Assembly: GCF_026914265.1 (NCBI RefSeq)
Contig: NC_069132.1
Location: forward strand, 34,714,932 to 34,778,931
From: Mya arenaria
Lineage: Eukaryota > Mollusca > Bivalvia > Myida > Myidae
Reading direction: 5' to 3'
Length of the DNA: 64,000 bases
The notes beneath the pieces were generated by a model that ran no database searches, was not told where the DNA came from, and saw only the letters and a list, made by a program, of their open reading frames with translations. Shown one piece after another: positions 57,815 through 64,000 of this stretch (position 1 is its first letter; each line of letters begins with the position of its first letter). Both the position numbers and the translations under genes were made by a program.

Positions 57815-59699
57815 TCCTTGTGAACCCTCACTATCACCAAAGTTATAAACTATCGACATGTCACTCACAGATATGTTGAGGAGGTTGTCGATCTGATGCA
57901 TGCAGTGGATATCTAACGGAAAAAAGATCCTAATATACTTGCAATGCGTTAGCAATGTGGTCTACATTGAAATAACCGGTTTTAATATCCGCGATAACCT
58001 ATAACCCTATAATTATTTAAAAAAATAATTAAGATATGCAAATGACAAATTACATGAATAGCTTTTAGAATTCACATTCAACACATCGAATTACATATTG
58101 TCAGTGTATTTACGACTAAAGAGTAGTAAACGATCAAGGTAAACATCTAAGTGGATAGAGGAAGTTCAAACGGTACCAAATGCAGGGCTCTTTCTATCCA
58201 TTTTGGGGGAAAACACCATAGACAAATTGGGAAATTTTGCGACGTAAAATTAACAGAAGCGGGAAGAAAATTGAGGCCTTTTCTCAATTTGGGACAAATA
58301 CTTGAGAAAAAATCAAGTCGTGTAATATTTGGCATTATAGGGAATAAGGATACCCAACAAAATCATCATTATGGGCAACATTTCTCTTATATTAGTGTAT
58401 ATAGCCATGAATTTCCCCCAAAAGTGCTAATAAATGCATTTATAATTGTAAATTAACAATTGTTTCGAATGAATTGTCCCCGCGCTAGGAGTAAGTCTAG
58501 AAGACCGGCTTTCGTGAAAGTGATTTCATCTCATTTGGGATTTTTTATGGAAATTGGGAATAATATACATATTTGGCATGGAGAATGGGTCAGATATTCT
58601 GACCCGTGAGATGGGCAGAAAAAGGCCTTAAATGTAAACAAAAAATAGGAAAATCGGTAAAATATTTCCCAAATATCTGGACACGAAATGTCCTAAGTTT
58701 TAATATAGCTGAAAAATCATGCTAAATTTTCATTCTCATCAAACGCTCGTCGATTTAAGTTTTAGGAGCGTATACACAACGGTTTTCATCTACAGCGGTG
58801 AACAAGTTTTTTTATGCAAAAAACTTGACCATTTTGAGTCAGGTAAAATGCAGACTCGCATTGTTCTCTGCAAAATTGGTAAATATGCTTTTGTCCGACT
58901 TTTTGTCAACTTCATTGTAGGTTGCATCATACTATTACTGGTGATGAAAATGAAGGCATAGTTTCTCATGGGTACTGGATTAACTCCCTTCGATTTATAA
59001 TCAATGGAATGTTAACAAACGCTTGCATCCATGTATGTTTTCTATCAAACTATTTTCAATTTTCTGCATGAAGTAATACTCAATCTCAATGGTATATGTT
59101 GCTTCACTGGTCAGCAAAGTTGCAGACTTTGGATTATGCCGATTGTGTGTATATTGTCCCAAGCTGCATTAAGAATATTTTCATATTTAGAAGAAATATG
59201 AATTTGGGGTTATTACTCTAAGAACAGTATAAATGTTAAGCCGACTATAAATTGCTTCTTGAAGATTAAAATTGCAGAACAAAAGTGTATGCTCACAAGT
59301 TGTATATGATCAACTAAAATTCCAAACGTGGCTATTTTTAAAATGCCCCCGCCCCCACTTAAAAATTATAAAAAAAAACGCGTTAAAAGAATGCAAATAT
59401 GCAATATTTATATAAATGAATTGCAATTAAATGTATAAGCCATAGAGATGCACAATTTAGTTACATTGTTATATATTGTTGCTTTAAATCACATAGTTGT
59501 AATTATTTATCCGTGTCTAAAAATGTTTCGTAATGGTTATCTTTAAAACCGTCGATTTCGAACATTTAAGAGCCTTGTCATTGAAGACTTCGACTTTACA
59601 AAGTCCGTACGCAAAAGACAAAAACTAACACGTTTCAAAACTTACTATTCCATTTAATATCGACAGAGTGGGGTGGTCCATTTCAAAAGTTTTGGTGTG

Positions 59700-60059
59700 T
59701 TAAAGCTGAACTCTCACAGAGTGAACGTTTTGACAACTTTGATTTATTTTTTGTCTTAGAAGAGCCAAAATTGCGAAAATCCATTGAAACCAGTTATTTT
59801 AGTCTGCTGACAAAAAATTAGATCGCTGATTTTTATATTTAAGTTAAAAAATTGATGTTTATGGAATTTTCGTAAACCGTTAGTAACGGTTTAAGCCATA
59901 AAACATTAATTTTCGAACGGGAATATGAAAATATACGATCTGATTTTTGTTAGCAACCTTTTATCATTGGTTTACAGATATGTACGCAAAAAAATTCTTT
60001 CCAAGACAAAAATAAAAAATGTTGTTAAAATGGTATAGCTAATGAGAGTGTAGCTTTAA
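59700..60059. mobile_element. TTAA MITE in array unit 2
   Basis: Sister of 31349-31710, bounded by TTAA. Confidence 0.85.
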
Positions 60060-60404
60060 GGAGTTGGTGAGTAAATAGAACAAAGAAATCTTTAGTCGAT
60101 GATTTGTTGAAATTCCGTTCACATTAAAACAGAAAAGTCTTTCCACAATTTGAATACACTATTGGGCCAAAATGTTGCAGATTTTTAAGCCAACAATATC
60201 AGATGGTTTCTTGATAATATATTTGCAAATAAATGAAATATTGAAAACTATAGACTTAAGTTCACAAATACGTAAATATCTTAGTTCGTAAATTAAAATC
60301 AATCAACACGAAACAACAAAAATGGCATTATTTTTTAGATCTTCTGCTTTTGAATGCAAATGTAATTTGAACCAAATTCTGTTCAACTCCTCTTTCACAA
60401 CCTC

Positions 60405-60727
60405 ACGTCTTAGAACGAGCCAAATTATGCGACAATGCATGGAAACCATGTCAGTGATTTAAAACTGCTGACAAAAAAAATTGATTGCAGATTCTCATAC
60501 TTAATTTAAAAAAAAATGTTTTATTCATTTTTCTTAAACCGTTAGTAACGCTTTTAGCCATAAAACATAAATTTTCGAACGAAAATATTATGAAAATCTG
60601 TGATCTAATCTTTTGTCAGCATTGTTATATCACTGGTTTGCTGATATTTACGCATAAATTGGTTCATTCCGAGACAAAAAAATAAAAAAGTAGTCAAAAC
60701 GGTATATCAGTGAGAGTGCAGCTTTAA
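60405..60727. mobile_element. Left-truncated TTAA MITE in array unit 2
   Basis: Sister of 32174-32540; starts at GTCTTAGAACGAGCC, lacking the left terminal repeat that unit 1 still has. Confidence 0.8.
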
Positions 60728-60791
60728 TCAGCCAAGAAGGTAGTTCCGATCATACTTGATATGAATTTGTTGTTGTTTTTTTATATGTATA

Positions 60792-61163
60792 CAGGCGCGT
60801 AGCTGCGTATACGCCGAGTACGCGTATGAATCCACATGATTATGGCAAAGAAATAAAATAATATTAGCCAAAGGTGCCGTATTCGTACTTGACTACATGG
60901 TCCTAAAACTGTCCATTTTCCAGTATTTAACAAGATACAAACAAACGTAGCCTACGAATTTGAGGACGAGTTATTAAATACTCATTAAAAGTGCCCAAAG
61001 GTTTGTAATAACGGTATAAGACAAAGATTACACGCGACGTCAATGCGGCACTTCAGAGTGAACCAGATTGCACCATGGTTTTCAAAACTTTCCGAGGAGG
61101 CATGTCCCCGGCGCCATCGCACAGTTTTGAATCCACATGGATAGAGGGATAGCTGCGCCACTG
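60792..61163. mobile_element. hAT-like element, unit 2 copy
   Basis: 372 bp, begins CAGGCGCGTAGCTGCG and ends AGCTGCGCCACTG; flanked by GTATA sequence. Same length as 32604-32975. Confidence 0.5.
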
Positions 61164-62999
61164 GTATACCATATAATATACATAGTTGTATTAAATATTG
61201 TCTGACTATGTGCGAACGAAATTCTATTTGTAAAAGTGAAGTCGATCCTGCTAATAAACATCACGGTTATTGAAGTCAATACATAGTAGGCACATTGGTA
61301 TTGAAATAAACGTACTATAGTCATTTAAACATGCACTGACTTACTCCTTAATCAGCAGTTCACATTTAATACAGTCGTGTTAATTTACCGAAAAGGATAA
61401 ATCGACATCGAAAACAATGGTTCTTATGAAGGATATCGTGTTTAATTTGAACGAAAGGTGTACAAAACACGGTATTTCTACCTTATGAGACGATAGTGGC
61501 TCATTGTGAACCTTTTAATGGTTTTCGGCTATGAAATACACGGTTCACGACAATCTTGTTATCAGTAATTAATATTTTCCATCAATGCATTTTTTAGTAG
61601 TTAAAGGTTTATCACTCACAACTAATGTGTATTTATGTGTGTTATAAATGTGTACGTTTTGATTTTTATTACCACTTTAAACCGTTTCATTTAATATGTT
61701 TACACCAACATTATATAAAACTCCATATCAACTCAATCACCTCGGGCATCATCATTTATAAACAACAAGGAAGACAAACAAATCAGCTGTCAGCAAACAC
61801 GATGATGGGCGTAATTATCTAATTATCCTATAACCAACGTTAAATAAACCGCTTAAGTTAAAGTGCAGGTACTTTCATGTTTAGTTCATACCTAAACTCG
61901 ATTATCGTTGATAAAAAGCTTCTGTCTGTTTATGAGGTCTTTTTACGACAAAACAAACCGGACAGGTTGTGGCCTGTCATTAATTGTATATTATACTTCG
62001 TATATACTAAGTATATCAGTATCCTGGTATCATGAGCAGTATTATCGTAGTTAATTGCTATGCATTATCGTGATTAATTAACATGAGTGTGAGTGACCAA
62101 GATATGTATTGACGCGGAGACTGAGCTCTTTAGACGAATATAACAGTAACCGGATGTTAGTGCTGGAGTATGAAAATCTTAACAGTGATATTTAAGTAGT
62201 TCAAGTTCAAAATACCTTGAGAATTCAATCAATATTGAGATGATAGAGGCAGGTGAATCCTACAGCAGTGATCGCTGAACTCATATTACCCCCGGGATTC
62301 AACCGCGCGATCCGCCTGAAACACATGGCCAACACAGGGAATGATCATGCACGTTAAATGTGCATGTATAAAATTCACGGTTTATCCATACTCTTCTCGA
62401 GTACTGGATCATTCCGAGATGTTAATCTGAATTGAAGGTGGGTTGAAAACAGACTTTCGTATTTATTGGAAAGTAAGCAAGTGTAGAAAAAAATGTGGTG
62501 AATTTACTTGGATTAAGCTAAAACATTGTGTGAGTTCTGCCGAATGTCTTTCGATAAATAAGTGAACGGAATTGTGGTGCATTCATTGGATAGCACGTGC
62601 GGAGTGCGGTGCTGACTCGTGCATATGACCGTGGGAGCGATAAGCGTGACTATCAAGAACAAACATCTTTGTTATCCGGAAAAAAAGACAATATTTCGAG
62701 AAAAGTATTGAAAAAGGTAATTTCTTTAGATTTTTATATGATTCATAACAAATCCAATATCGCTAGATAACCCATTAGCTTCTGTAACCATAATATAAAA
62801 CATACATCAATATAATTGTGTCTGATATCGATTACAAGGCGGCAAGTGATAATTATAAATATGATATATTAGTATACTTGTGAAACAATCACTTCACCCC
62901 TATAGAGAAATCAATTAGTTTAACAGATGGGTCCTCGTTGAAATATACAGAACAATATACAGCTGCCAATAAATACTGATGTATAGGAATGTGAAGGAC

Positions 63000-64000
63000 A
63001 ACCAGCACAATACAGGACAGCATATATGACAGGACCGGTTTATACCGTGATGCTCGCAGTACATTCTAGTACAGGGCAGCATCCGACCTTACACTACAGT
63101 ACAGTACAGTACAGTATATGACAGGACCGGTGTATACCGTGCTGATGGCAGTACATTCTAGTACGGGGCAGCATGTGACCTTACACTACAGAACGTTACA
63201 GTACAGTATATGACAGGACCGGTTTATACCGTGATGATGGCAGTACATTCTAGTACAGGGCAGCATGTGACCTTACACTACAGTACAATACAGGACAGTA
63301 TACGACAGGACCGGTTTATACCGTGATGATGGCAGTACATTCTAATACAGTACAGTATATGACAGAACGGTGTATACCGTGCTACTGGCAGTACATTCTA
63401 GTACAGGGCAGCATGTGACCTTGCACTACAGTACCATACAGTACAGTATATGACAGGACCGGTGTATACCGTGATGATGGCAGTACATTCTAGTACGGGA
63501 CAGCATGTGACCTTACACTACAGTAAAATACAGTACAGTATATGACAGGACCGGTTTATACCGTGCTACTGGCAGTACATTCTAGTACAGGGCAGCATGT
63601 GACCTTGCACTACAGTACCATACCATACAGTACAGTATATGACAGGACCGGCGTATACCGTGCTGATGGCAGTACATTCTGGTACAGGGCAGCATGTGAC
63701 CTTACACTACAGTACAATACAGGACAGTATACGACAGGACCGGTGTATACCGTGATGATGGCAGTACATTCTAGTACCGGGCAGTATATGACCTTACACT
63801 ACAGTACAGTGCAGTACAGTATATGACAGGACCGGTGTATACCGTGCTGATGGCAGTACATTCTAGTACCGGGCAGCATGTGACCTTACACTACAGTACA
63901 GTGCAGTGCAGCAAAGTGATAGCACATGAAGTCACTCTACAGATCATGACATCATATGACCCTAGACCACACATGGCCCCACACTGCAGTACAGTACGGT
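63000..64000. repeat. Satellite A, start of array unit 3
   Basis: Monomers match 34822-35765 almost base for base, including the odd CATCCGACC monomer near 63080 and 34890. One stretch near 63344 is shortened by about one monomer. Satellite ends near 63912 and the link sequence runs into the window edge. Confidence 0.95.

Larger units (their letters stand above)
57815..62999. repeat. Non-satellite part of array unit 2
   Basis: Colinear with 29119-34821. Differences: it lacks the 30444-31161 duplication and ~165 bp near 60404, plus scattered substitutions. It holds the dispersed repeat (58742-58945), MITEs (59700-60059, 60405-60727) and the hAT-like element (60792-61163). No gene seen. Confidence 0.85.
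27072..64000. repeat. Higher-order tandem array, unit ~7.3-8 kb (interrupted by a Polinton)
   Basis: Each unit is satellite A, a ~190-bp link, satellite B, then 5.2-5.7 kb of non-satellite DNA. Unit 1 starts at 27072, unit 2 at about 34822, unit 3 at about 63000. The landmark GAACGATCTATGACACTAGA recurs at 27926 and 35886 (7,960 bp apart). The landmark CACATGGCCCCACACTGCAG recurs at about 35822 and 63971, which is about 7.3 kb apart once the 20.8-kb Polinton and its duplication are removed. By eye the non-satellite parts (29119-34821 and 57815-62999) agree at roughly 97-98%. No gene is seen inside the unit. Confidence 0.9.

Overview
The window looks like nuclear DNA of a marine invertebrate, most likely a bivalve mollusc. 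This is inferred from the AT-rich, gene-poor sequence, from spliced host genes, from many copies of a TTAA-flanked palindromic MITE and degenerate ~130-180 bp repeats of the kind common in bivalves, and from a large Polinton. No marker gene fixes the species.

Layout. Positions 1-9,390 are intergenic: MITEs, degenerate tandem repeats, a decayed coding-like patch (6,230-6,600), a terminal-inverted-repeat element (7,591-7,911) and a sharp 42-bp-arm hairpin (8,879-8,992). Positions 9,397-11,927 are three tandem copies of a ~900 bp unit, each containing the MITE. Positions 12,261-15,121 hold the only clear host coding DNA, on the minus strand: a TATA box, a short leader exon, an exon with eight copies of a YVDN...NR..GRVG repeat, and a TKL-type protein kinase exon. 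A phase-0 donor and acceptor suggest that repeats and kinase may be one gene, with a MITE in the intron. Positions 15,200-27,000 carry a foldback element, a 34-bp x5 minisatellite, a miniature LTR element (TRIM, 17,984-18,477) with tRNA-Leu primer site, polypurine tract and 4-bp target duplication, more MITEs and degenerate repeats.

From 27,072 to the end the window is a tandem higher-order array with a unit of ~7.3-8 kb. Each unit is a 92-bp satellite (A), a ~20-bp-motif satellite (B), then ~5.2-5.7 kb of non-satellite DNA. One unit and parts of two more are visible. Inside satellite B of the second unit sits a 20,835-bp Polinton/Maverick (36,974-57,808) with 432-bp terminal inverted repeats and a perfect 6-bp target duplication (ACCGTA). 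The first unit keeps the matching empty site at 29,113-29,118.

The Polinton fossil carries the family's core set. A rightward block has packaging ATPase, two small conserved proteins and protein-primed DNA polymerase B with N-terminal zinc fingers. A leftward block has integrase with chromodomain, minor and major capsid proteins, a basic virion-like protein and adenovirus-type protease. The blocks converge on back-to-back polyadenylation signals. Its left half carries unusual cargo: a RING-type finger protein, a PC4-like protein, small zinc-finger proteins and a baculoviral-IAP-repeat (BIR) protein, which suggests suppression of host cell death. The element looks nearly whole, with only a few apparent breaks, and young.
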